Assembly (NCBI GenBank): GCA_045590195.1
Contig: JAZNQN010000073.1
Span: 98,333 to 162,332 of the forward strand
DNA from: JAZNQN01 sp045590195
Lineage (GTDB): Bacteria; Bacillota; Clostridia; UMGS1883; UMGS1540
Reading direction: 5' to 3'
DNA length: 64,000 nt
Made by a program: the position numbers and the translations under genes. Below the pieces are notes generated by a model, which was given only the letters and a program-made list of their open reading frames with translations, did not search any database and was not told the DNA's origin. Positions 32,991 to 42,089 of this stretch are shown piece after piece (within the stretch, counting starts at the first letter, position 1; each line of letters opens with the position of its first letter).

Positions 32991-33019
32991 CAGCAGTGAC
33001 TTTCGTCACTGCTGAATTT
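32991..33019 (-). terminator. Terminator after SPFH gene
   Basis: CAGCAGTGAC-TTTC-GTCACTGCTG is a 10-bp perfect hairpin. Its plus-strand left flank is six A residues, giving the U-tract for the minus-strand operon. Confidence 0.88.
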
Positions 33020-33904
33020 TTACTTCTCTTCTTCAACTATTTCTTTAAGAGCGCCTGCAAGCCCTGCAAGGCTTTGAATTTCAGAGGGGATTATAATTTT
33101 TGTGGCTTTGCCGTCGGCCGCTTTTTCAAAGGCTTCAAAGCTACGGAGAGTAAGCATTTCTTTCGTAGGCTTTGCATCATTTACAAGGCGGATACCTTCA
33201 GCAACGGCGCTTTGAACTTTTATAATTGCCTCAGCTTCGCCTTCTGCCTGGCGGATGGCCGCTTCTCTTTCGGCCTCTGCTCGAAGAATAGCCGATTCTT
33301 TTTCGCCTTCAGCTACCAAAATTGCCGATTTCTTTTCGCCTTCGGCACGAAGAATTGCTTCACGTCTTTCACGTTCAGCTTTCATCTGGCGTTCCATTGA
33401 ATCCTGAATTTCGCGGGGAGGAATAATATTTTTAAGCTCAACACGGTTGATTTTTATTCCCCAGGGGTCAGTAGCTTCATCCAGAATGGCACGCATTTTT
33501 GTATTTACTATATCACGGGATGTAAGCGTTTCGTCAAGCTCCATTTCGCCAATAATATTACGAAGAGTAGTTGCGGTAAGATTTTCAATAGCCATCATAG
33601 GCCTTTCAACGCCATAAGCAAAAAGCTTGGGGTCGGTTATCTGGAAAAATACTACTGTATCTATCTGCATAGTAACATTATCACGTGTGATAACGCCCTG
33701 AGGCTCAAAATCTACAACCTGTTCTTTAAGATTTACTTTTCTTGCAACCTTATCAACAATTGGCACAAGAAAATGAAAACCAACGCCCCAGGTTGCATTA
33801 TATGCACCAAGGCGCTCGATAACAAGAGCATGTGCCTGAGGAACAATTTTAATACATCTTATTAGTACTATTATTGCAATTATAAGAATTATAGCTATAA
33901 TCAT
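33020..33904 (-). CDS. SPFH/Band 7 (stomatin-like) membrane protein
   Basis: The 294-residue protein has one N-terminal membrane helix (MIIAIILIIAIIVLIRC), a Band 7 domain from about residue 20 to 180 (RLGAYNATWGVGFHFLVPIVDK; VVFFQITDP; MELDETLTSRD), and a long charged coiled coil with repeated EGEKKSAILVAEGEKESAI units. It is of the QmcA type and should form oligomeric membrane-scaffold cages. It starts 1 bp after its NfeD partner gene. Confidence 0.93.
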   Translation of the reverse strand: MIIAIILIIAIIVLIRCIKIVPQAHALVIERLGAYNATWGVGFHFLVPIVDKVARKVNLKEQVVDFEPQGVITRDNVTMQIDTVVFFQITDPKLFAYGVERPMMAIENLTATTLRNIIGEMELDETLTSRDIVNTKMRAILDEATDPWGIKINRVELKNIIPPREIQDSMERQMKAERERREAILRAEGEKKSAILVAEGEKESAILRAEAEREAAIRQAEGEAEAIIKVQSAVAEGIRLVNDAKPTKEMLTLRSFEAFEKAADGKATKIIIPSEIQSLAGLAGALKEIVEEEK

Positions 33905-33905
33905 A

Positions 33906-34346
33906 TTATTCTCCTTCCTTTACTTTAACAACGGCTTTAACGCCTTCAATTCTTAATACTTCTACACGGGTACCTTTTTCTATTTCGCTGTCATCTTCAG
34001 TTTTGGCAGACCATATACTGCCGAGAATTTTTATTTGGCCACGTCCTTCATCGGGGTTTATTTTTTCAATAACAACGCCATCTTTTCCAATAATACGATC
34101 GAAATTTGTTGCATGAACTTTTTCGCGAAGCATTTTTTGTGCAACAGGTTTGGTGAAAATAAGCAGAGCGGCTGTTCCAATTATAAAAACACCTATCTGA
34201 ATGCCTATTGACAAATCAATTGCGGCGGCAAGAAGCGCCAGTATTGCGCCTGCTACAAACCAGATGGATACAAGGCTTACTGTTGAAAGCTCCAGAATAA
34301 GGAACAAAACTGCGAAAATAAGCCACATAATCATAAAACCATTCAT
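33906..34346 (-). CDS. NfeD-family membrane protein
   Basis: The 146-residue protein has three to four hydrophobic helices (MIMWLIFAVLFLILELS; SIWFVAGAILALLAAAI; QIGVFIIGTAALLIFTKP), then an OB-fold domain (GKDGVVIEKINPDEGRGQIKILGSIWSAKT). Short NfeD proteins pair with SPFH proteins, as here. The ATG at 34346 behind AAAAGGAG is the real start; a longer reading would run through the preceding gene. Confidence 0.92.
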   Translation of the reverse strand: MNGFMIMWLIFAVLFLILELSTVSLVSIWFVAGAILALLAAAIDLSIGIQIGVFIIGTAALLIFTKPVAQKMLREKVHATNFDRIIGKDGVVIEKINPDEGRGQIKILGSIWSAKTEDDSEIEKGTRVEVLRIEGVKAVVKVKEGE

Positions 34347-34350
34347 TAAA

Positions 34351-35256
34351 TCAGCTCCTTTTGTTAAAAAATTCGATATTTTTTCTATCGGGAGAAAGTT
34401 TACGGTTTTTAATTTCATCGAAGAATATTTTTGCTGTGCCAAGAGATTTTTCAGGCGCATAAAAAGGTGTTTCCTCGGGAGGACATTCGTATCTTTCATA
34501 CTGGCCGCCTAAAATACCCTCGTGGTCGCTTCCGCCTGATATGTAAAGGTTGTTTTCCATAGCAATATGGAAGGCTTCGCGTCTTTTTTCTTCGGAAAGT
34601 GCGTGATGCCAAACTTCAAGTCCGTCAAGCCCATATTCCATAAGCTCTTTTATGCGGTGAAGCTGATTGGCGGGATGGGCTACAATTGCAATACCGCCAG
34701 CGTTTTTTATAAGTTTAATTGTATCTTTTACAGGTCGCCATGGGTACAAAAGCGGAACTTCGCCTCGTCTGTCACCAAAAACTGTATCGAAAAAGTTTGG
34801 GTATTCAGCGTCGGTAATAACGCCTTTTGCCTTCATTGCGGCAAAAACATGGTCGTTACAAAGCCAGGTAATACCTTTATTGTATTCAACAACTTCTTCC
34901 CATGTAATTCCGGAAATAAGCCCTTCGGAAAGGCCGCGCTCTACCAGAGTTTTAGTTTCGTTTGTTTCCCTTTCGCTCATTTCCCAGAGATATCTTTTCA
35001 TGTTCGGTTCCTCGGGGTCAAAGTCAAAGCCTACAATGTGAAAGTTTTCCTGTGTAGAAAATTCGGCACCGAAAATATATTCCATACCGAGTTTTTCGCA
35101 CTCGTCGCGAAGTTCGGGAAAGCCTGTTATGGTATCGTGGTCGGTTACGGCAACTGCACCGTAGCCTTCTTCTTTTGCGATACGAACAAGCTCTGCGGGA
35201 GTATAAACACCGTCAGAATGAGTTGAATGTGAATGTAAATTTGCGTAAAGTTCCAT
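34351..35256 (-). CDS. PHP-domain phosphoesterase (RNase AM / TrpH-like)
   Basis: The 301-residue protein starts MELYANLHSHSTHSDG, with the HxH metal motif, and has VAVTDHDT, GAEFST, NAGGIAIVAHPA and SGGSDHEG, the full trinuclear-metal PHP set. Relatives hydrolyse 3',5'-nucleotide bisphosphates or trim RNA 5' ends. It is encoded between the topoisomerase and NfeD genes, 4 bp before NfeD. Confidence 0.9.
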   Translation of the reverse strand: MELYANLHSHSTHSDGVYTPAELVRIAKEEGYGAVAVTDHDTITGFPELRDECEKLGMEYIFGAEFSTQENFHIVGFDFDPEEPNMKRYLWEMSERETNETKTLVERGLSEGLISGITWEEVVEYNKGITWLCNDHVFAAMKAKGVITDAEYPNFFDTVFGDRRGEVPLLYPWRPVKDTIKLIKNAGGIAIVAHPANQLHRIKELMEYGLDGLEVWHHALSEEKRREAFHIAMENNLYISGGSDHEGILGGQYERYECPPEETPFYAPEKSLGTAKIFFDEIKNRKLSPDRKNIEFFNKRS

Positions 35257-35267
35257 TTTATTTCCTC

Positions 35268-37442
35268 CTAAAAAAGCGAAAGTTGAGGGTCGTCATCGCC
35301 CTTTGGATAATATCCGCCAGAGGGAAGGGTTTTTGCCTTATAAGCTAAAGGATCGGAAAGAGAAGAATCTTCGGGAAGAGAAATTCCTGAAAGAATGCTT
35401 CCTTTTTTAAGGCGCATAACCTGAACGCCCTGAGTATGTCTGGTTGTTTTAAGCGGAATATCGCTGCTGTTTGCAACAAGAAGTTTACCGCTGTCGGCGG
35501 TTATTAAAATATCACGTTCTTCGGGGATAAACAATGCATTTGCCAGGGGAGAAGCACTGCCGTATGCGTTTGTAAGCTTTTTACGGTTAAGCTTTGTAAT
35601 ATAAGATTCCATTGGCACTTTTGCGATTTTACCGTTTTCAAATGCAAAAAGCATAAGGCCTTCGTATTTTTCAGTTGGAACGGCGTAAACAATTTTTTCG
35701 TCGTTTTCAAGGCCGAGAATATTGGGCAGAAATTCGCCCCATGCACTAGCTTTACAGTCGGCCACTTCGTGAAGTTTTAATTTATAAACATTTTGCTGAT
35801 TGCTGAAAAGAAGTATATCGGCGCGGTTTACAGAATCGAATTCGCAAATAATTTCATCGCCTTCTTTAAGCTTTTGTTCCGATGCACTTCTAAGGGATAC
35901 GAGAGAAATTTTCTTAAGATAGTTATCTCTTGTAAAGAATATTTTAAGGTTATAATCTTCGATATACTGTTCCTCTTTATATTCTGTAACTTCGCCAACT
36001 TCCAAAAGCTCGGTTTTTCTGTCCTGTGCGTATTTTTTAATAACGCCCTGAAGGTCGGAAATTATCATTTTCTTAACTTCTTTTTCCGAAGAAAGAATGT
36101 ATTCAAGGTTTTGAATTTCTTCCTGAAGAAGGGCAGTTTCCTCTATTCTTTTAAGAATGTACTGTTTGTTTAAATTACGAAGTTTTATTTCTGCAACAAA
36201 TTCTGCCTGAATTTTATCGATACCAAATGCTTCCATAAGATTTGGAACAACCTGATCGTCATCTTCAGTTTCACGAACAATTTTTATCGCTCTGTCAATA
36301 TCAAGAAGAATTTGCTTAAGGCCTAAGAGAAGATGAAGTTTATCTTTCTTTTTGGCAATATCAAAGGCCAGCATTCTCTGAATGCAGTCAATTCTGAATT
36401 TTGTCCATTCATTTAAAATTTCGTAAACGCCCATAACTCGTGGCGAGCCATTTATAAGAATGTTAAAGTTACAGCCAAAGCTATCTTCAAGAGGTGTCAT
36501 TTTGAAAAGCCTTGTCATAAGCTTATCGGCATCTACACCTTTTTTGATATCAAGAGTGATTTTAAGGCCGTTTAAGTCGGTTTCGTCACGAATATCGGAA
36601 ATTTCTTTAATTTTATTGGCTTTGATAAGCTCAATGAGTTTATCAATAATAGCTTCACTTGTTGTAGTGTATGGAATTTCGTAAATTTCGATACAGTTAT
36701 TTTTCTTGTCAAAATTATATTTGGAGCGGAGTTTAAAGCTTCCGCGGCCTGTTTTATAAATTTCCTGAAGCTGTTCTTTGTTGTAAATAATGTAACCACC
36801 GGTTGGAAAATCGGGGGCGATAAGAATATCAGAAATATCGGCATTTGGTTTTTTAATAAGGGCAATAGTAGCCTCGCAAAGCTCTTTTAAGTTAAAGGAG
36901 CAGATATTACTTGCCATACCAACGGCGATACCCTGATTTGCATTTAACAAAATTGTTGGGAAAGATACAGGGAGCATACAAGGCTCTTTCATTGTGGCAT
37001 CGTAGTTATCCTGAAATTCAACAGTATTTTTATCAATATCAGTAAAAATTTCGCGACAGATATCGGCAAGTTTTGCCTCGGTATATCTTGATGCGGCAAA
37101 AGCCATATCGCGGCTGTACTGTTTACCAAAGTTACCCTTTGAGTCAACCAGAGGGTGCAAAAGGGCAGCATTACCCTTTGTCATACGAACCATCGTTTCG
37201 TAAATTGCCATATCGCCGTGAGGGTTAAGCTTCATTGTCTGGCCGACAATATTTGCCGATTTTGTTCTGCCGCCTGACAAAAGCCCCATTTTATACATGG
37301 TATAAAGAAGTTTTCTGTGAGATGGCTTAAACCCGTCAATTTCAGGAATGGCACGGGAGATGATAACACTCATGGCATAGGGCATATAATTTTCTTCCAG
37401 AGTATCGGTTATATTTTTAAGTACCGGTGGATTATTTTCCAT
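35268..37442 (-). CDS. parC: DNA topoisomerase IV subunit A-type protein
   Basis: The 724-residue type IIA subunit has the breakage-reunion domain with the catalytic Tyr in FAASRYTEAKL (about Tyr120), the GFKPSHRKLLYTM opening, a coiled-coil tower, and a C-terminal beta-pinwheel beginning near residue 500. I see no GyrA box (QRRGGKG type) in the pinwheel, so it is more likely ParC than GyrA. No ParE/GyrB gene is in the window. The ATG at 37442 follows GAAGGTG and overlaps the end of pncC by 11 bp. Confidence 0.88.
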   Translation of the reverse strand: MENNPPVLKNITDTLEENYMPYAMSVIISRAIPEIDGFKPSHRKLLYTMYKMGLLSGGRTKSANIVGQTMKLNPHGDMAIYETMVRMTKGNAALLHPLVDSKGNFGKQYSRDMAFAASRYTEAKLADICREIFTDIDKNTVEFQDNYDATMKEPCMLPVSFPTILLNANQGIAVGMASNICSFNLKELCEATIALIKKPNADISDILIAPDFPTGGYIIYNKEQLQEIYKTGRGSFKLRSKYNFDKKNNCIEIYEIPYTTTSEAIIDKLIELIKANKIKEISDIRDETDLNGLKITLDIKKGVDADKLMTRLFKMTPLEDSFGCNFNILINGSPRVMGVYEILNEWTKFRIDCIQRMLAFDIAKKKDKLHLLLGLKQILLDIDRAIKIVRETEDDDQVVPNLMEAFGIDKIQAEFVAEIKLRNLNKQYILKRIEETALLQEEIQNLEYILSSEKEVKKMIISDLQGVIKKYAQDRKTELLEVGEVTEYKEEQYIEDYNLKIFFTRDNYLKKISLVSLRSASEQKLKEGDEIICEFDSVNRADILLFSNQQNVYKLKLHEVADCKASAWGEFLPNILGLENDEKIVYAVPTEKYEGLMLFAFENGKIAKVPMESYITKLNRKKLTNAYGSASPLANALFIPEERDILITADSGKLLVANSSDIPLKTTRHTQGVQVMRLKKGSILSGISLPEDSSLSDPLAYKAKTLPSGGYYPKGDDDPQLSLF

Positions 37443-37929
37443 TTGGAACACCTTCTTTCGGCAAGTTTATTATTTCATAAAGTTTATTTGTTACAAACTC
37501 AACGGTTTGTTGGCGGACAGATGTTCTGTCGCCATCGAAATTCAGTTTATACACTTTTTCAAAGCCGTTTCCTACTATTGCGGCATACACAAGACCAACA
37601 GGCTTTTCAGCGCTTCCGCCGCCGGGGCCGGCAATTCCCGTTGTTGAAAGGCCGATATCAGCACCGGCGCGCAATTTTACAGAGTTTGCCATCTGAAGGG
37701 CAACCTGCTCGCTTACTGCGCCGTATTCTTTAAGGGTGTCAGCATTTACCCCGAGCCTTACCTTTGCCTCATTTGAGTAAGTTACAACGCCTTCAAGAAA
37801 TATATCGGACGAGCCGGGAATATCAACAAAGGCTGATGACAAAAGGCCGCCTGTGCAGCTTTCAGCCGCCGAAACGGCAATATTCTTTTCAATAAGCTTT
37901 AATACGAGTTTTTCGTAAATTTTAATCAC
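37432..37929 (-). CDS. pncC: Nicotinamide-nucleotide amidohydrolase (CinA C-terminal domain)
   Basis: The 165-residue protein deamidates NMN to NaMN in NAD recycling. It has AAESCTGGLLSSAFVDIPG, VTYSNEAKVRLGV, AVSEQVALQMA and GIAGPGGGSAEKPVGLVY, the complete CinA C-terminal signature with the catalytic Ser in ESCTGG. Only this domain is present, not full CinA. The listed start is GTG at 37929, but the AGGAG site overlaps that codon; an ATT at 37920, eight bases from the site, is an alternative. It lies 2 bp after thiI. Confidence 0.93.
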   Translation of the reverse strand: MIKIYEKLVLKLIEKNIAVSAAESCTGGLLSSAFVDIPGSSDIFLEGVVTYSNEAKVRLGVNADTLKEYGAVSEQVALQMANSVKLRAGADIGLSTTGIAGPGGGSAEKPVGLVYAAIVGNGFEKVYKLNFDGDRTSVRQQTVEFVTNKLYEIINLPKEGVPNGK

Positions 37930-37931
37930 TC

Positions 37932-39095
37932 CTATGGTGTAACCATTACAAATTCTGTGTTTTCGATAGCTTCGGCAACCAAAGCCTCTACATCGAGCCT
38001 TGATTCTGATTCTAAAATTTTCTCAAGGCGTGGTTTTGTTGTTGGATGTTTTGGAACAAAAATTGTACAACAATCCTCGTAAGGGAGAATAGATGTATCA
38101 AATGTTCCTATTTTTTTGGCAATTGTGATAATATCTTCTTTATCCATACCGATAAGAGGACGGAAGCAAGGCATATCACAAGCATTATCTGTAACGAATA
38201 TTGCCTCCATAGTCTGGCTGGCAACCTGACCGAGGCTTTCGCCTGTAATAAGGCAAAGAGCGCCTTCGCGCTGTGCTATTTTTGATGAAATCATCATCAT
38301 CATTCTTCTCATAATAATTGTAAGATGCTCCTCGGGACATTTATCACGCATTTCAAGCTGTGGCTTTGTAAATGGAACAACATGAACTTTTATGCCACCT
38401 GTAAAGCTCGACAAAATTTTTGCAAGCTCCAAAACTTTTTGCTTTGCCTGCTCGCTTGTAAAAGGATGAGCAAAAAAGTGAACGGCTTCTAAAGTAGCAC
38501 CACGTTTGGCAATCTGATAGCCTGCAACAGGGCTGTCAATTCCGCCGGAAAGGAGAAGCATTGCCTTCGAGCTGCTGCCTGTTGGCATTCCGCCGACGCC
38601 GGCGATTTTTTTCGAATATACATAAGCTGCACTTTCACGGATTTCAACGTTAACTACAGTGTCAGGAGTTTTTACGTTTACCGACAAATTTCTGAAAGCA
38701 CCTAAAATTCCTCCGCCGACTTCGCGGCTTACATCGGGAGATTTTAGGGGGAAAGTTTTATCGGCTCTTTTTGTTTCAACTTTAAAGGTTGAAACCATAG
38801 AAAGCTCGTCTTTAAGATATTCTTTCGCTATTTCCAGAATACTTTCAAGGCTTTTTTCGCAAACTGCGGCGCGATTTACCGAAACAACGCCAAAAACACG
38901 GCTTACCTTTTCAACGATTTCATCGTTAAATTCAGGGGAAGCAGGTTCTGCGTAAATGGTTGCACGGGATTTATAAACCCTTGCCTTATCGCCTACTACT
39001 TTAATTATGTTATTTACAAGGCGGTCTTCAAAAATGTGGCGGTTAAGGCCTTTAAGTATTATTTCGCCGTATTTTATAAGTATAATTTCTTTCAT
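37932..39095 (-). CDS. thiI: tRNA 4-thiouridine synthetase
   Basis: ThiI transfers sulfur to U8 of tRNA and, in some species, to ThiS. The 387-residue protein has a ferredoxin-like domain, a THUMP domain (to about 165) and a PP-loop ATPase with MLLLSGGIDSPVAGY. The catalytic Cys is in LITGESLGQVASQT and PCFRPLIGMDKEDI (near residue 340). It has no rhodanese domain, as expected outside Proteobacteria. The cysteine desulfurase gene 9 bp upstream is the probable sulfur donor. Confidence 0.96.
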   Translation of the reverse strand: MKEIILIKYGEIILKGLNRHIFEDRLVNNIIKVVGDKARVYKSRATIYAEPASPEFNDEIVEKVSRVFGVVSVNRAAVCEKSLESILEIAKEYLKDELSMVSTFKVETKRADKTFPLKSPDVSREVGGGILGAFRNLSVNVKTPDTVVNVEIRESAAYVYSKKIAGVGGMPTGSSSKAMLLLSGGIDSPVAGYQIAKRGATLEAVHFFAHPFTSEQAKQKVLELAKILSSFTGGIKVHVVPFTKPQLEMRDKCPEEHLTIIMRRMMMMISSKIAQREGALCLITGESLGQVASQTMEAIFVTDNACDMPCFRPLIGMDKEDIITIAKKIGTFDTSILPYEDCCTIFVPKHPTTKPRLEKILESESRLDVEALVAEAIENTEFVMVTP

Positions 39096-39104
39096 AATAT
39101 TCTC

Positions 39105-40223
39105 CTATTTTCTTACTACTGATTTAAGATGCGGAACTGTATTTTTTAAAACGTTAATCACTTTTTCTGCTTCTTCCAATGTATTATCATTTGAAAAACT
39201 AAATCTTATTGCGCTTTTGGGACTTTTGCCCATAGCTTTTAAAACGTGGCTCTCGCCGGAGCGGTTTGCGGCACAAGCTGAGCCTGCTGAAGCACAAATT
39301 CCTTCAGCTGACAGGGCGTTTAGCAAAACCTCTGACGGGATTGGCGCAAAAGACGCATTTAAAATATATGGCGATGCATCTTTCGGACTGTTAATCTCTG
39401 CAAGGGACAGAGAAAGAAGGGCATGACGCATATATGTATTTATTTTTATTACATTTTCATTTTCAAAGGAGATACTTCTTGCTGCCTCGGCAAAGCCTGC
39501 CGCCGCAGGAAGATTTTCTGTTCCGGAATGAATTCCTTTTTCCTGGCCGCCGCCAAAAATAACGCCGCCAAGGGAAACGCCTTTTCCGATGTAAAGGCCG
39601 CCAATTCCAAGGGGGCCGTGAATTTTATGGGCGCTTACCGAAAGCAGGTCAACACCAATTTTTTGAGGGTTTAAATCTTCTTTGCCATAGGCCTGAACGG
39701 CATCGGTATGAAGATAAGCACGTGGGCATATTTTGTTCATTGCCGCCCTTAAACCTTCGATAGGATAAATTGCACCGGTTTCGTTATTTGTGCGCATTAT
39801 GCTTACGAAAGATGTATCTTCACGAAGTGATGACACTATATCGCTAAAAAGAATATTTCCGTCAGGCTGTGGGGATATATATGTTACTTCAAAGCCTCTC
39901 TTTTCAAGTTCCTGGAAAGAGTGAAGCACGGCGTGGTGTTCGGTGGCGGTAGTTACAACATGTTTGCCAACGCCTTTTTTGGCTCCGCCGAAAATAGCAA
40001 TATTATCAGCCATAGTTCCGCTGGCGGTAAAGTAAAAATTATCAGGAGAAATATGAAGTGATGCCGCCACAGCCTCTCTGGCTTTTTTAAGCTCGGCTGC
40101 GGCACTCATTCCGGCAAAGTGGCCCGATGAAGGGTTGCCGAAAACATCGCTCATAACCCGGTTTACCTCTGAAATTACGCCCGGTAGTGGCTTTGTTGTA
40201 GCGCTGTTATCAAAATATATCAT
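39105..40223 (-). CDS. Cysteine desulfurase (NifS/IscS family)
   Basis: The 372-residue PLP enzyme starts MIYFDNSATTKPLPGV, has the Schiff-base Lys in SAHKIHGPLGIGGLY, TATEHHAVLHSF and the mobile-loop Cys in ASAGSACAANRSGESHVL. It releases sulfur from cysteine as an enzyme persulfide. Its tight link to thiI, as with NifZ and ThiI in Bacillus, points to tRNA thiolation rather than general Fe-S assembly. Its ATG overlaps the stop of the upstream gene by 4 bp. Confidence 0.94.
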   Translation of the reverse strand: MIYFDNSATTKPLPGVISEVNRVMSDVFGNPSSGHFAGMSAAAELKKAREAVAASLHISPDNFYFTASGTMADNIAIFGGAKKGVGKHVVTTATEHHAVLHSFQELEKRGFEVTYISPQPDGNILFSDIVSSLREDTSFVSIMRTNNETGAIYPIEGLRAAMNKICPRAYLHTDAVQAYGKEDLNPQKIGVDLLSVSAHKIHGPLGIGGLYIGKGVSLGGVIFGGGQEKGIHSGTENLPAAAGFAEAARSISFENENVIKINTYMRHALLSLSLAEINSPKDASPYILNASFAPIPSEVLLNALSAEGICASAGSACAANRSGESHVLKAMGKSPKSAIRFSFSNDNTLEEAEKVINVLKNTVPHLKSVVRK

Positions 40224-40588
40224 TTATTTCCTCGCTTTTCTTTAAGCAGAAGCTGTACAGTTCCGTTTATTATATGAGCCTTATTTACAAATTCACGGGT
40301 TTCGTTTCCTGTGTGGCCAATGCCGCTTATGAGAAAACCGTGAGAAGTAACCTGCAATACAGTTCCCTCTGTTATTCTGTAAAGAAATTCGCCTTCAAAT
40401 TCGGCTGTTTTCTTCTTTTTATTTGCTAAAAACTCAAAAACAAGAACTTTGTCACCTATGGTTATATTTCCTATTCGTTTTTTTCGTTTCAGCAAATTGT
40501 CGGCCAAAATGGCGCGGCTATCGGAAAGAACTATGCTTCTGATTTCTTTTTCTATAAGCTCGCGTTTAAGTTCTTTGTTGCTTTTCAT
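40220..40588 (-). CDS. Unrecognised 122-residue protein
   Basis: I do not recognise this protein. It starts MKSNKELKRELIEKEIRSIV with a charged helix, followed by a beta-rich half (IGDKVLVFEFLANKKKKTAEFEG; GTVLQVTSHGFLISGIGHTG). There is no signal peptide, membrane helix or cysteine. A CGGAGAA site precedes the ATG, and ATGA overlap with the cysteine desulfurase gene shows tight coupling. It might act in the tRNA sulfur pathway of its operon, which is context only. Confidence 0.7.
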   Translation of the reverse strand: MKSNKELKRELIEKEIRSIVLSDSRAILADNLLKRKKRIGNITIGDKVLVFEFLANKKKKTAEFEGEFLYRITEGTVLQVTSHGFLISGIGHTGNETREFVNKAHIINGTVQLLLKEKRGNK

Positions 40589-40633
40589 AAAATCATTCTC
40601 CGGTAAGTGTTAAAACTTTCTATTATTTTATTA

Positions 40634-41944
40634 TTATTTGCCCTGTTTGTCAATAATAACAGGATTTATGGAAAGAAGGCAATCGTCTTTAATTTCGCTT
40701 ATTAAAACTTCGTATATTTTACCCGGAATTACATTGCCCGAAACTAATGTTTTTATATAGTTGTGAGTAAAGCCTTCAAAACATCCGTCTTTTGCTTTTT
40801 GCTCAATTAAAACAGGCATTTTTTCGCCAATATACTGCTTCATAAATGCAAGTTTACTTTCGTTTGAAATTTTTGTGATAACCTTTGCGCGTTCTGCCCT
40901 TATATTTTTTGGAACAGAACAGGGGAATTTGGCCGCCGGCGTTCCTTTTCTTTCTGAATAAGGGAAAATATGAGCCGCGGCAAAAGAGCATTTTTTTACA
41001 AAGGAGCAGGTTGCGGCAAATTCCTCGTCGGTTTCATAAGGAAAGCCAGTTATAATGTCGGTAGTAATTGCAACGTGAGGAATTTTTTCGCGGAGTTTTT
41101 GCAAAACCGAAAAGTATTCATCTGTGGTGTAGCGGCGGTTCATTTTTTTAAGAATAAGGTCGCTGCCGCTTTGCAGAGAAATGTGAAAATGAGGGCATAC
41201 TTTCGGAAGCAATGCAACAGTATCTACAAATTCATCGGTAAAAGCCACAGGGTCGATTGAGCTTGTGCGAATTCTTTTAATGGTTTCAATTTCTGAAAGC
41301 CTTTTTAAAAGAGAAGCAAGATTTGTGTTTTTACCTCTGCCATATGATGCAACGTGAATACCCGTTAAAACGATTTCGCAAAAGCCATTCTCGCCAAGGC
41401 GAATAGCTTCGGCAATAATATCTTCTTCATCGCGTGAGCGTACAGCTCCTCTGGCATAAGGAATAATACAGTAACTGCAAAAGCGGTCGCAGCCCTCTTG
41501 TATTTTTATATATGCCCTTTCTCTTCCTTCAAAAGTAGAGAGAGGGGTTTCTTCAAAAACATCTGTTTTTGAAACATCGTCAATGAGAAAAGCTTTTTCT
41601 TTTGCCGCATTTTCAACTGCACGCAGTATATCGCCCTTATGATTTGTGCCAACAATAACATCGGCAGCCCCCATTTTTTTAATTTCTTCAGGCGAAACCT
41701 GAGCCATACAGCCAACTGCCGCAATTATAGCAGAAGGATTCTGTCCCCTGGCACGGCGTAGAATCTGGCGGCTTTTTTTATCGCCAACGCTAGTAACGGT
41801 GCAGGTATTTACAACGTAAACATCGGCAAATTCTGTAAAGGGAACAACTTCGTATCCACCTTCAAGAAATATTTTTTCCATTGCATTTGTTTCGTATTGA
41901 TTAACTTTACATCCAAGGGTGTAAAATGCTACTTTTTTATTCAA
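40634..41944 (-). CDS. mtaB: tRNA t6A37 methylthiotransferase
   Basis: MtaB adds a methylthio group to t6A37 in ANN-decoding tRNAs. The 436-residue protein has the UPF0004 domain with three cluster cysteines (TLGCKVNQYET, NTCTVTS, GCMAQ), a radical-SAM CDRFCSYC triad, and a C-terminal TRAM-like domain. I choose the TTG at 41944: it gives the common (M)xKKVAFYTLG start and stands 8 nt behind AAGGAG, whereas a GTG at 41953 directly abuts that site. Confidence 0.94.
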   Translation of the reverse strand: MNKKVAFYTLGCKVNQYETNAMEKIFLEGGYEVVPFTEFADVYVVNTCTVTSVGDKKSRQILRRARGQNPSAIIAAVGCMAQVSPEEIKKMGAADVIVGTNHKGDILRAVENAAKEKAFLIDDVSKTDVFEETPLSTFEGRERAYIKIQEGCDRFCSYCIIPYARGAVRSRDEEDIIAEAIRLGENGFCEIVLTGIHVASYGRGKNTNLASLLKRLSEIETIKRIRTSSIDPVAFTDEFVDTVALLPKVCPHFHISLQSGSDLILKKMNRRYTTDEYFSVLQKLREKIPHVAITTDIITGFPYETDEEFAATCSFVKKCSFAAAHIFPYSERKGTPAAKFPCSVPKNIRAERAKVITKISNESKLAFMKQYIGEKMPVLIEQKAKDGCFEGFTHNYIKTLVSGNVIPGKIYEVLISEIKDDCLLSINPVIIDKQGK

Positions 41945-42023
41945 ACATACCACTCCTTACTATATTTTAACAAATATAATAAGTAAAGTCAAAGAATTTT
42001 TTGTTTCATCTGTGTTACAAGTA

Positions 42024-42052
42024 TTGATTTTTATGGCAATTTGTAATATAAT
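42024..42052 (+). promoter_or_regulatory. Promoter of the PHP histidinol phosphatase gene
   Basis: TTGATT (42024-42029) and TATAAT (42047-42052) are 17 bp apart, 38 bp before the ATG. Confidence 0.75.
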
Positions 42053-42089
42053 TTACTTAGCAAAGATTCAGATAAGGGAGTCACAACTT

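Noticed and set aside
33906..34499. Longer NfeD protein starting inside the PHP gene
   Set aside because: The extension is a shadow of the PHP frame; AAAAGGAG precedes the ATG at 34346.
34567..35226. 219-codon plus-strand ORF
   Set aside because: It is wholly antisense to the PHP phosphoesterase, whose motifs are intact; composition (many F, V, C) is typical of a shadow frame.
35268..37442. DNA gyrase subunit A
   Set aside because: No GyrA-box is visible in the C-terminal pinwheel; ParC is the better fit, although the pair gene is outside the window.
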